Assembly: GCA_022560025.1 (NCBI GenBank)
Contig: JAFISE010000129.1
Span: forward strand, 1-64,000
Length of the DNA stretch: 64,000 bases
Direction: 5' to 3'
Source of the DNA: Stagonosporopsis chrysanthemi
Lineage: Eukaryota > Ascomycota > Dothideomycetes > Pleosporales > Didymellaceae
Made by a program: the position numbers and the translations under genes. Numbering within the stretch: the stretch's first letter is position 1; every line of letters starts with the position of its first letter. Below the pieces are notes generated by a model. The model was given only the letters and a program-made list of their open reading frames with translations, did no database searches and was not told where the DNA came from. Shown one piece after another: positions 25,591 through 37,884 of this stretch.

Positions 25591-26507
25591 AAAGTTTAAA
25601 AACAAAAATACTTAGGCACTAGTGTTAACTAAGGACTAGAGTTAAATACTAAGCTCTTAGTTGTAAAGAATAGTAAGAGTAAATCAAGAAGGTTAGCTAA
25701 ATAAACAAAATAGTTAGAGATTAGATTAATTATATTAGTTTAGGCCTAAGTAAGATAATCTTTTTAAGCAAGACTATTTTCTATAGAGATTATATTAGTT
25801 TTATAAAAGTCTTCTTTAGTATTAATAAAGTCTTTTTATTCTACTTAAATCTTGTACATACAGAGTACTATATAATTCTTAGTAAAGTGTTTTAGATTTT
25901 TATAGTTATAGCAAGCTTCTAGAGTTATATTCTTTTTAAGTACAGGTATGTTAGAAGATTAGTAGAGTACAAGAGTACTTTAAGTAAAGTAAGTAGATTA
26001 GCTAAAAAAAAGGTAATCTTATTAACTTGTTATAACAGAGCTTTATTTTACATCTAACTAGTAAGTTATTATTAATCTTAGAAGCTATAAAACAGTATAG
26101 GTTAGTATAGTAGAGTTGTTCTTTATTTTTATAATATAGGTAGTTAGGTATTCTATTAATTAAGAAAAAGAATTATACTATTACTTCTTAAAGCTTAGAT
26201 TAAGTAGTTAAATACTTAGAAAGATCTTAGTCTATGTATAGTAAACCTATTTTTATTAAAGTACTTTTTTTTAATAACTATACTAAAGAAGTAGCTCTTA
26301 AAAGTAAGAAAAGCTTCTAAATTTTTATATTTAGAGTTAATTAAAAGCTGCTTAGCTTTCTACCTGCTTGTTCCTAGTAACAAAGTATGTTTTAAAGAGT
26401 ACAATTATCTCTTCTATAGTGTAAAAACAATCTATCTTATAATTAAAAAAGTACTAAAGACTTAAGTATTCTTTAGCTAATCTAAATCTATAATTCTAGA
26501 CAAGAGC

Positions 26508-26525
26508 TATATATATATATATATA
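26508..26525. repeat. (TA)9 microsatellite
   Basis: Nine perfect TA units inside the gag region of gypsy copy D. No function implied. Confidence 0.8.
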
Positions 26526-27239
26526 CTTTAATAGTAGTCTATATTAATATTAATTTAGTCTTAAATAAAAGTATACTAGTACTAAAAGGTAAAGTTACTT
26601 TTAATTATAAGAACCTTAATTTTAAGAGTCTTTTTAAAGAGCTTCTTGTATATTATAAGTACTAAGCTAGCTTCTAATAGCTGCCTTCTAGTAGATTAAT
26701 ATAGTATACCTATTAGTAGTGTTTTTATTATTAGTAGAAAGCAATCTACTAGAGTAAAACTAGTATATAACTAAGCAAGTTCCTATTGTAGTTAGGCTAT
26801 CTCTTTTAAAAGATTGTAGTAAGATAGCTCTAAATTAGATCTATTGTTAGCAGTAGACAGTTGTGCTAATACAAGGCTCTAAAGGCGCCTAGTTTTTAAT
26901 TAGTTCTAAGACTAAGTAGTAGGTCCTATAGTAGTGCTTAATATTAAGGTTGTATCTAAATTAAGTAGGTTATTAATAGTCTCTAAGTATCTATCTTAGT
27001 GCAATCTAACACAGCTTTTCTAAAGTTAATCCTAGAGTAGTAAGTTATAAGAAGTTCTAAACCTATAAGCTTTAGTTGTTAAGAAATCTCTAGAATTCTA
27101 ACTATAAAATCAATAATTTAAAGACTTATACAGTTTAAGTATAATATAGACTCTAGCTACGCTTATACAAATAACTAAACAAAACTATAGTAATATTATT
27201 ATAAAGCTATTACTAGCTAAAATAAGTTTTAAAGTATAA

Positions 27240-27515
27240 TATAACAATATAAAATACTAAAAGAGTCTAAATTATATAGATATCTACTATAAAGTGTATA
27301 GAAGTACTAAGATAAACTATAAGACTAGATCTTTATTCTTATAGGTCTTGTATAAAAAGATACTTTAAAACTATCTATCTAAACTCTGTAGAGACTTCTT
27401 CTCTTATACCTAGAAGCTTAGAAAAGACTATACTAAAGATTAGTTAGAAGATAGATCTAAGTTAGGTAGTTGTTAAGTAGTATAAGGTAGGCTTAAAGAA
27501 CTAGGCTTGTTCTTA
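27240..27515 (-). repeat. 5' LTR of gypsy copy D (inverted)
   Basis: Reverse complement match, 276 bp, to the other four LTRs of the family. Internal sequence to its left matches that after the 5' LTRs of B and C. Confidence 0.9.
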
Positions 27516-29966
27516 TAATAAGTACTAACTTATATACTAATACTAAGTATTAATAGTAACAAAATCTAGGCTATACTATTTACTAGCTTATAGACTATAA
27601 TAAAGATATAAAATATAGTATAAATAAGTAGGTATATAAGCTATAAAAAGTAGCTAAGCAATATAGTCTTTGTTTAAGGCGCTATATACAGCCTATAGAG
27701 CTAGTAGCTAAGGTTGTACTAAGCTAAAGCAACTAAGAGTTACGTCTATAAGCTTGTTAAGAGTAATAGCTATATAAGAGTTGTTATAAACTATAAGATA
27801 GATAGTAACTATATATAATAAAGCTAACTGCTAGTAAATTTCTATATAGACTTTATATAATTTAATTATAGTATATACAGCCTTCTTAGCTTTAACTCTA
27901 TATAGTTTTCTTGCTATAACAAATTGTATATACTCTGCTATAGTGTTAAATCTAGATACAACTTAGAAGTAAGGTACAATATAATATTATAAACAATTTA
28001 CACTCTTTAGAATTACTATACAGCATTACTATTAATAGAAAATTAATAGTATAATAGTAGATATTAAAGTTAGTATTTAGTAGCTCTATATAACTATAAG
28101 CAAGCGCGCTAAGAAGCTTTCTTATCTATAGCAAACTCTAACTAACTAATAGATAACTTGTAACTATATATAGCAACCTAGTAATATTATATAACTAAAT
28201 TAATACTTCTAACTAATACTTAAAAGCTGTACTATAGAAGATATAAAGGTATATTATAGTGACTACTTTATAGCTTTAAAAAACTTAGGTAGTATTATCT
28301 AGTATAAAGAAGTAGTAGGCATAATATTTAAGCAGATCTATAACTATATAATTTTAATATACTTGTTATTATTACTATTATCTTCTTTAATATTATTATT
28401 ACTATTATTATTACTATTGCTAACTTCTTTTATTATGTTTATTATACTTAAAGTACTTAGCTTAATACTTAGCTTCTTTAGCAGAGCCTGCGCATAAAGC
28501 TAACCTTGTAGCTAAAGATAAGAGCAAGCTTAGCTAATAAGAATTAAAAGATAAGCAGCTTAGCACACTAGCAGCTAGGCTGCTAAGCAGAGAAAAGCTA
28601 GCGTATTAACTAACGTCTAAGCAGACGTAGTTACTGTAGTTAATCTAGTAGACTGTGTACCTAGTGCAACAGGGCAGTAGTATAGAAGAAGATAGTAAGA
28701 GTAATAATAAGAGTAATATCAAGCTAGGTAATAAAGTAGAAGAACAGCTAAAGTACTATATTCTTACCTTTCTGCTCTTGCTACTTAACTATAATATTAA
28801 GAACTAGTACTACTAAAGTGCTTTAACCTATATAAAAGTATAGAGTAAATACTAAACTATAGCTTAATATAGCTATGTTATAATCTTAGCTAGTTAGCTT
28901 AAGCTTAATTAGATAGCTTACTTGTAAAGTGCTTGTTTATTTAGCTTACTACTAAGAAGCTCTAAGCTTCTTGCTTAAGGACTTACGTGCGCAGCTTTGC
29001 TACAAACATATAACTACTAAATATTACCTTTGTATATAGTAATATTTTGTCTAATCTATAGTAAAGGTACTAATTAATTAATTTAATTACTAGAGTAAAG
29101 TCTTATAAGGTTAATAATAGTTATAAGCCTAGCTTCTTAAGTATAGTAGATCTCTCTACACACTTAGCATTAAGCTTGTTAGATGCTACTTTAATACTTT
29201 AATTTAGTTTTTACACTATTTATTCTATACTACTAGGCTACTTACAAAATATATAATAGATAAACTTATACTCTATAGTAGTACTATAATAAGAGCTAAT
29301 AAAGCTTGTTAGCTTAAGACTAGAAGCAACTAGCCTAGTTAGTATATCTAACTAACTTAGAACGCACAGCTTAGATATGTGTAAGAGCTTGTTAACCTAG
29401 ATAGTCTTACAGTACCTAGTATCTATAAAAGCGCTTCTTATTTACTAAGAGAGAGCTTTATAATAGCTTATCTTACTAACTTTAATAGTATAGATTAAGC
29501 TACTCTCTTAGTAAAGACAGGCTTTACTTAAACAACACGTAGTTAAGTAACTGCCTAAGCCTAGTTAAGCTCTAAGCAATACGCTTAAGAGCTTGCTAAA
29601 TATAAAATTAAAGCAAGTAAGTAGGTATTAAAAGCAAAGCGCTTATAAAAGCTATAGAACTAAGTTAATATAATAGTTAAGCTAGTAATTATATTAGCTA
29701 TAATAGTATAGCTTGTTACTAAAGGCAAAACCTTTCTCTAAGGTCTTATTATTAAGTTAAAGAAAGAGTTTAACCTAATAAGCAGCAGCTTACTTACTTA
29801 GCTATATATAGAGTACTGTGCACACCTTAGAGCAGCTTATTAAAGACAAGTAGCTCTTTAAAAATAGTTCTAAATATAAAACCTACTTTACTTCTAAGCT
29901 AAGTTGTATAAGCTCTTAGAAGTAAGTAAAAAGCTTGCTACTTAGGACTTTCTAGAAGCAATTATA
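27516..29966. repeat. Unclassified AT-rich, RIP-mutated stretch between gypsy copies D and C
   Basis: I recognise no element with confidence. From about 28430 a plus-strand frame can be read with Gln/Trp at stops (a charged linker near 28675-28745, then hydrophobic helices), so it is probably a decayed transposon protein. A vague resemblance to fungal telomere-linked helicase-type or Crypton-like proteins is from memory only and not claimed. No terminal repeats were found. A TTA-rich microsatellite lies at 28366-28425. Confidence 0.4.
28366..28425. repeat. Imperfect TTA/ATT trinucleotide repeat
   Basis: Runs of ttattatta with interrupting ctattat units. It sits at the boundary between a non-coding-looking left part and a possibly coding right part of the unclassified stretch. 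Confidence 0.7.
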
Positions 29967-30242
29967 TAAAAACAAGCCTAGTTCTTTAAGCCTACTTTAT
30001 ATTACGTAATAACTACCTAACTTAGATCTGTCTTTTAACTACTCCTAAGTATAGTCTTTTCTAAGCTTCTAGGTATAAGAAGAAAAGCCTTTACAGAGTT
30101 TAAATAGATAGTTTTAAAGTATTCTTTTATACAAGACCTATAGAAATAGAGATCTAGTTCTATAGTTTATCTTAGTGCTCTTATATACTTTGTAGCAGAT
30201 ACCTATATAATATAAACCTCTTTAGTATCTTATATTATTATA
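29967..30242 (+). repeat. 5' LTR of gypsy copy C
   Basis: 276-bp match to the other LTRs; begins taaaaacaag and ends ttatta-ta, with the internal region starting ttatacttt at 30243. Confidence 0.9.
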
Positions 30243-33200
30243 TTATACTTTAAAACTTGTCTTAGCTAGTAACAGCCTTATAATAATATTACTACAGTTT
30301 GTTTAGTTATTAATATAAGTATAGCTAGAGTATTATACTTAAACTAAACAAGTCTTTAAATTGTCTATTTAATAGTTAAGATAGTAAAGATCTCTTAATA
30401 ACTAAAGCTTATAGGTTTAGAACTTCTTGCAACTTACTACTCTAAGATTAACTTTAGAAAAGCTGTGTTAGATTATACTAAGATAGACACTTAGAGACTA
30501 TTAATAACTTACTTAATTTAGATATAACCTTAATATTAGGCACTACTACAAGACCTACTACTTAGTCTTAGAACTAATTAGGAGCTAGACATCTTTAGAG
30601 CCCTATATTAGTATAACTATCTGCTGCTAATAATAGATCTAATTTAGAGCTATTTTACTATAATATCTTAGAAGAGATAGCCTAATTGCAGCAGGAACTT
30701 GCTTAGTTACGTGCTAGTCTTACTCTAGTAGATTGCTCCTTACCTATAATAGAAATACTACTTATAAGTATACTATATTAATTTACTATAAGGTAGCTAT
30801 TAGAAGCTAGCTTAGTACTTATAGTACGCAAGAAGCTCTTTAAAAAGGCTCTTAATATTAAGGTTTCTACTAATAGAAGTAACTATACCTTTTAGTAATA
30901 GTATACCTTTATTTAAAACTAACTTAATATTTATATAGACTACTATTAAAGTGTATAAGCTTATATAGCTTTTATCTAAGGTTATGCTTTTAGATAAGCT
31001 AAATAACACTTAGAACCTTAGTACTTTTCTAATAACAAGTTAGACTGTTTTTACACTGTAAAAGAGATAATTACACTTCTTAAGATATACTTTGTTACTA
31101 GGAATAAGTAGGCAGAAAGCTAAGCAGCGTTTAATTAACTCTAAATAGAAAGATTAGAAGCTTTCTCTACTCTTAAGAGTTGCTTCCTTAGTGCAGCTGT
31201 TAAAGAAAAAGTACTCTAATTAGAATAGTTTTACTATATATAGACTTAGATCTCTCTAAGTATTTAAGTACTTAATCTAGGCTTTAAGCAGCTATAGTAT
31301 ATTTTCTTTTCTTAAATAGTAGAACACCTAACTACTTACAATATAGAAAGGAGAAACAACCTTACTATACTAACCTATGCTGTTTTGCAACCTCTAAGAT
31401 TAATAAGAACCTATTAGTTAGATATAAAACAAAGCTCTATTATAATAGTTTAATAAAATTACTCTTTTTTTAGCTAATCTACTTACTTTGCTTAGAGTAC
31501 TTTTATACTCTGCTAACCTTTTAATATACTTATACTTATAAAGAATATAACTCTAAGAGCTTACTATAAGTATAGAAAGCTAAGACACTTTACTAAAGAT
31601 TATATAGTACTCTATATGTGCAAAATTAAAGTAGAGTAGAAAGATTTTCTTAATACTAAAGAAGACTTTAATTAAACTAATTTAATCTCTATAGAAAATA
31701 GTCTTTCTTAAGAAGATTATCTTACTTAGGCCTAAACTAATATAATTAATCTAATCTCTTACTGTTTTATTTGTTTAGTAGACTTTATTTCTTTACTTTT
31801 ATTATTTTTTACAACTAAAGGCTTAGCGTTTAACTCTACTTCTTAGTTAATACTAGTGCTTAAGAATTTTTGTATTTAAACTCTAATATAATATATTCTA
31901 ACTTTACTTTACTTTATAAACTTATCTAAAAGCTACTCTTTTTAGTTTAGGTTAAAGGTTTCTAGAATTAAATTACTTTCTTTATAACCTAGTATATATA
32001 GTTACACTTTATAGTTAGTAGCTAAAAAGTATATAACTACTTTTTTATTATTATAGATTTTAGATTATAAGATTATATTATTAGAATTAACTAGTTAAAG
32101 TAGTTTAAGCTATAACTTAATATAGATAGGTCCTAGTTAATATAGCCTGCTAAATACTCTTAATTATATAATCCTGCACTGCTATTATTAAAAACTTTAT
32201 AACAACTTCTTAGCAAAGGCAAAGCCTAACAGAATATAGAGTAACAAGATACTCTATAAGAATAAGAAGAGTATTAGCAATAATATAGCCTTAGTATAAC
32301 TGTTTAATATATAAAAAGTATATTAAAGTTGCCTAAGTTTTGTTTGTAACTTTTAGTACTACCTAACAAAGCAGTAAACACTCTTATAATTACTCTAACT
32401 AAGATTACTACTATTACTATACTCTTAGCTAATACTTTCTACTTCTTAATAAAGAAACTACAAAACAAGTTCTTTACAACTAGCTTGTATAAGATTAATT
32501 ATATTATAGAACTAAAGTATAACTAAGATAACTTTAATAATACTTAACTAATCTAGACACACTTACTAGCTTAATACTCTTAGTATACTAATATATTTAG
32601 CAAGGTAGAAGCTAAAAGCTTTTTAGAATACTATCTTTACAACTATAAGATTATTTTAAAAGAACCTTTACTAAACTATTACTCTTTCTTATATAAATAG
32701 AACTTAAAGAAACTTAAATCTACTAAGAAGTCTATATAAAAACAGCTGTACTATAGTTAGATTAAGCTTGCTTAACTATCTAAGGCAAAGATATTTACTA
32801 AGTTTAACATTTAATTAGCTTTTAACTAAATCTATATAGATCTTGCTTTTAAAGAGTATACTATATTCTAGATATATTATAGTATACATAAGTATAAGGT
32901 CTTACTATTTAGTTTATATAATAGCTCTGCTATATACTAATACTATATAAACAATATTCTAATTAACTACTTAGATAACTTCTATATTACTTACTTAGAC
33001 AATATCTTTATTTACTCTAAAGATACTTAGACTTACTAGATATATATTAAAAAGATTCTAGGACGTCTTTACTCTATAGGCTTATAGGTTAATATTAAGA
33101 AAAGTAAATTCTATATAACTTATACGTAGTACCTTAGGTATATTCTTACAAATAAAGGTATTAAGGTAGATTCTAAGAAGGTATAGGTTTTAGCAGACTA

Positions 33201-35574
33201 GAAGCTACTAACAACTATAACAAGTATAAACTTATTTCTTAGCTTTACTAGTTTCTATTAACAATTTGTACTTAAGTTCTTTTAAGTAGTAAAACCTTTA
33301 ATTATATTGCAAAGTTTATTAAATACTTTTAAATAGACTTTAGACTACTAAGCTAGCTTTAAAAAGCTTAAATAAAGCCTGTTAGCTATCTTAACTCTAT
33401 GCTACTTTAACCTAGACTTTAAAACAAAGCTTAAGACTAATATATTAGATAGAGTAGTAGCTAGTATTATGTCTTAGAAACACGCAGACAACAGCTAATA
33501 CTCTATAGTATTCTATAGCTATTCTTTATTAGGTTTAAAGCTTAACTAAGAGATCTATAATAAAAAGCTCTTTGCTATCTTCTAGGCCTTTAATAAGTAG
33601 AGAGCTAAGCTAATATCTATATTAAATTAAATCTGTGTCTACTTTAACTACTATTCTCTAGAATATTTTATAACTACTAAAGTCTTAAATACCTAATAAG
33701 CTAGGTAAGTAGAAGTACTTACTCTATTTAACTTCTAAATTAAGTACACTATAGAGAAGAATAGTAAAAGAGCAAATATCTTTAGTTAAAGAGAGTAAGA
33801 CCTAGCTAACCTTAAGACAACTTAGAAAGATAATTACTCCTAAGTATTATTAAGACTCTAACAACTTTATAACTATATTAACTTTAAGCTTGCCTAAGTC
33901 TATTTTTTATATTTTTTAGTATACACTATCTATACCTTGTAGCTAAAAATATAGTTAGACTCTTTAGAACTAATTAAAGCTATACTATAATATAATTGTT
34001 AAGCTTTTAAAAAAGAGTAAAAATCTCTAGCTTTTAGTTATTAAATCTATAATAGTCTGCTTTTATACTAAGATTGTCTATATATAGTCTTAGACTTAGT
34101 ACTGTGTACTTTTCTTGTTTAAGAAGCTTATAACTAAGTATTTACTACTTACTTAAGTATAAAGAAAACCTGCTAGCTACTGTTTTAATAGTATTACTAG
34201 CAAGGTATAGGCGCTAGCTATAAACAATATATATAAAACTATATCCCTTGTTACTATAGGTATCTAAAGTAGATTTAACTCTATAGGTCTTTTTACTTAC
34301 TACTTATCTCTAATTAACCTATACAGTACCTATATATAGATTTTAAGAATTTTCTAAAAGACAAAACTAAATATAATTTAATACTTATTATTATAAACTA
34401 TTTAATAAAATAAGCTCTTATAATTCTATACTATAAGACAACAACTATATAAAAGATAACTTTTTTATTTATCTAATAGGTTTATTATTTTAGCTATACT
34501 CTAGAATTAATAGTATCTAATTATAGACCTTAGTCTATATCTTGTTTCTAGTCTAAGTTCTATTAGATTATTAGCGTTAAAGTTAAACTCTCTACTACCT
34601 ACTACAAGAAGACTAATAGCTAAACAAAGATTATAAACAAGTATATTAACTAAAAGCTGTAACTGTTTATAATATACAATATACTACTAAGATAACTAGT
34701 CTAAACTACTACTGCTTATTAACTACGTACAGCTTACTTTACTTTATTCTAGTATTAGAATAACTTTCTATTAAGTATTATTTACAAGTAAACTTAGATA
34801 AAGCTAGTAGTAAAACAAACCTAATATAGATATAACTTCTAATAATAACCTAAACTACTAGAATATACTTACTCTAGCAACCTATATATACTAAGCTTAG
34901 AAGGTAGCTAAAGAGAATATAGAAAAGGCACAGCTGCAAATAAAAGCTACTAAGAGTAAGTACTATAAGCTAGTTAACTAGGTAGTAAGTAATAAAGTAT
35001 ACTTGTTAACAAAGAACCTAGCTGTAGAGTATTCTAGTTAAAAGCTATCTAACCTCTAGAAAAGTCTATTTAAAGTCTTTAAAAAGTTAGTTATTTATAG
35101 TATTTAAAACTTTCTTTTAGCTTATAAATCTATAACGTCTTTGCTCTAGATATACTCTGCAAAGACCTAGCAGACTCTCTACCTAGATAGAAAGCTTTAA
35201 AACTCTTAGGTATCTTAATTTAAAGAATTAAAGAATAGAAAGTATAAGAGATACTTAAAAGTAAGCTAGTCTAATAACACTTAAAGTACTATATAAGTTA
35301 GCTAAGACACAACCTTAACTCTACTTAGTACTTAGTAAAAAACTTTAAAAACACTTTCTATAAGCTAAGAGTATTTTATATTAAGTATCTATAGTTACTA
35401 GGGTTCTCTAAGTAGTTACTAAATTAGATTAAATTCTAGAACAAAAATAGCAAGTAATAGTTTAAGTAAGCACGTTATAAATTTAAAAAACAAAAAAAAT
35501 CTAGACTACTCTAAACTCTTACTAACTTAGCTAAGTAATAAAGAAAAACGTCTACTTTACTATATATATAGTAA

Positions 35575-36170
35575 TTAAGCTAATACCTTACTAATATTAC
35601 TTATCTTTTCTTTAGCATCTACTATAGAAGTATCTAAAAGAAGCTAAGCTTTTTTAAGTATAGTTTTCTTAAGACTCTTGCTCTTAGTGCTCTGCTATAA
35701 AGCTTTAACTACTAAAGCCTATAGAGATACTACTACTTACTTTAGCTCTGCTAGTTTATTATATAAAGACTGTACCTGTACAGTAAGTACTCTTATTACT
35801 TCTATTAAGGCCTAATTAGTAATAGGCTAGATATAGTACTAATAAAGTTATATATTAGCAGCTAACACCTCTTTAAGCTGTACAGTTACTATTTATACTA
35901 TACTTGCTAAGGTATAGGCTAACTAACAGAAGTTATTCTAAGTAGTCTTATAAACAGTCTATATAGCTACTACTTTTAGCTTTTTTAACTCTTTACTTTT
36001 CTTTACTATAGCTTCTTTTTATATAATAAAGTTACTTTAAAAAGTATTATACTTAGGTCTAATATAAATTAGCAGCTATTTAAAAGTAAGCCTAAAAGCT
36101 TATAAGAAAAAAGTAATAGTAATTAAACTAGACAATACTTTTTATTCTAAAGTATATAATAAGTACAGTT
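35575..36170 (-). pseudogene. Antisense coiled-coil-like frame in gypsy copy C
   Basis: Counterpart of 5440-6035 in copy A, ending at a TAA at the same place relative to the chromodomain. Mutations between the two copies are mostly transitions, and the frame remains readable with stops at Gln positions. It is conserved in position but unidentified. Confidence 0.4.
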
Positions 36171-36185
36171 TAATAATAATATTTT

Positions 36186-36790
36186 ATTAAAAGTATATAC
36201 TACTGTATTCTTTTATATAAAGGCTTAAATTAAACAAAGGCAGATAACTTAACAAGATACTATAAGAGCGCTAAGAAGAACAGGTATTAGTATAGTAACT
36301 AAAAAACAAGCCTAGTAATAGTTAGTAGCAATTAAATAAAGTTGTTTAAAGTACTTATAGTAAGAATTAGTATCTGTTAGAGAATAGAAATAAGCAAGGT
36401 ATATGTTATTTACTTAAGAAGCATGCTGTAAGCAATTTAACCTAATTAGGAAGTAGATTAAATGTATTTTTACAGTTACTATAACTTTAGTAAAAGCTAC
36501 TTTATTATAGTACAAGCTCTTATAATAGCTATAAGCTTAGTAATAATTTAGTTTACTTAGTTATTGTTACTAAAGAGCTTGCTTATAATAGATAAGTATA
36601 AGGTAGCTAATATAGGTTGTATAGCAAAATATAAATAAAGGTTAATAATAGTAAAGAAAGACTAGAGTCTTAGAATAAATAGAAGTTAGATATGTTTTTT
36701 ACTTTTTTAAAGTTTAAACCTTTATAGTACAAGAATTTTCTTTATAATTTTGCAAAATTAGATATAATCTGCCTATAAAAAGAAAGGTAA
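36186..36790 (+). pseudogene. Sense Gln-rich frame in gypsy copy C
   Basis: Counterpart of 6046-6654 in copy A, ending two bases before the 3' LTR. It is more mutated than in copy A. Confidence 0.35.
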
Positions 36791-36792
36791 TA

Positions 36793-37068
36793 TAAAAATA
36801 AGATTAGTTCTTTAAGCTTACTTTATACTACTTAACAACTACTTAACTTAGATCTGTCTTTTAACTAATCCTTAGTACAGTCTTCTCTAAGCTTTTAGGT
36901 ATAAGAGAAAAAGTCTCTACAGAGTTTAGATAGATAGTTTTAAAGTATCTCTTTCTATAAGACCTATAGGAATAGAGATCTAGTTTTATAGTTTATTCTA
37001 GTGCTTCTATATACTTTGTAGCAGATACCTATATAATTTAGACCTTTTTAGTATTCTATATTGTTATA
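36793..37068 (+). repeat. 3' LTR of gypsy copy C
   Basis: 276-bp match to the other LTRs. It differs from its own 5' LTR by scattered transitions. Under RIP these cannot be used as a clock. Confidence 0.9.
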
Positions 37069-37884
37069 CTTATAGTACTTATATATTTTATCTTTATTAA
37101 TTATAATCTAGCTCTATATCTTACACTATATACTATTAAGTAGCTTTTCTAGCTTTTTTATTAGTTATATAAGCTTGTCTAAGAGCTAAATTATACTTAG
37201 AGTAATAATATTAAATTAACTAATACGCTAAAGTATATATTACTATAGTATAGTAGATATAGTATAATGTTTACAAAGCTAGGTATTAAAACTTATAACT
37301 ACTTTGTAGTGCTGCTTGTAAACAATAATATTAAAGTCTTTAACAAAGTAGAATATATTATTATAGCTACTAAGTATAAGCTGCTAGTACTATTTATAAG
37401 AGTTTATAGTAGTATTTTTACTATTACTTATATTATTTACTTGTTAGAGTATTATTACTTAGCTGTTCTATACAAGCTCTATTATATAGAAACTCTAACT
37501 CTACTTACTTTAATAGTACTATATTTTACTAAATCTATAAATAAAACTCTTAGAGTTGCTATATAAAGTATATAGAAGTTAGTTTTAAATAAGATATTTT
37601 TTAATTTAAGCGTAAAAGACTTATAGATTAGTAGTATTAAAGTAATACAAGAGACTACTAAAGTAGATTACTTTAAAAAAAGTAAACCTTAATACTAACT
37701 ATATTAAGCTGCGGTTTAGTGTCTACTCTACGCCTTTATATAGGTTAAGTAGTTTATCTACTTCTAAAGAGTAATAACTTAAGTGTTAACAGAAAACTTC
37801 TAAGAGTGATTATAATCTAAGAATAAAGCAACACTTTTCGCCTTCCTTAGAACAGAGTTCAACTACGTTTAGTCCTCTACGCAA
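37069..37884. other. AT-rich tail and edge of the AT isochore
   Basis: AT-rich, RIP-like sequence without recognisable domains to about 37800. Composition then changes within roughly 80 bp to that of the FAD oxidoreductase gene, whose stop codon is at 37885. The open frame at 37267-37566 has only AT-biased hydrophobic composition and is not considered a gene. The transition is probably the edge of an unidentified repeat. Confidence 0.6.

Larger units (their letters stand above)
23114..27515 (-). mobile_element. Ty3/gypsy element copy D, minus strand, truncated in RT, interrupted by a pogo relic
   Basis: Reverse complement of the same family as A-C. Its 5' LTR is at 27240-27515 and gag at about 25590-26790. 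Pol runs leftwards from about 24078 to 23114, where it ends inside reverse transcriptase just after the YLDD region. The alignment is broken between about 24079 and 25590 by a foreign transposase-coding insertion. Its left end abuts the hAT terminal repeat exactly. Confidence 0.8.
29967..37068 (+). mobile_element. Ty3/gypsy element copy C, structurally complete (7.1 kb)
   Basis: The only copy with both LTRs (29967-30242 and 36793-37068), 7,102 bp overall. Order: LTR, gag (about 30640-32200, zinc knuckle near 31560-31610), RT with YLDN at 32992-33003, RNase H, integrase (about 34250-34950), chromodomain (about 35290-35390). Then come the antisense frame (35575-36170), the sense Gln-rich frame (about 36186-36790) and the LTR. 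It defines the architecture of copies A, B and D. No clear 5-bp target duplication survives (left ttata, right cttat). Every domain is interrupted by TAG/TAA. Confidence 0.9.

Noticed and set aside
30812..31009. 65-codon minus-strand open frame
   Set aside because: Falls inside the plus-strand gag region of gypsy copy C and has no motif.
29962..37073. 5-bp target duplication for gypsy copy C
   Set aside because: Flanks read ttata and cttat; these are not the same and simple RIP changes do not reconcile them.
37267..37566. 99-codon open frame on the plus strand
   Set aside because: Composition is just what AT-rich RIP DNA gives (Ile, Leu, Tyr, Val), no motif, and no counterpart in other copies.
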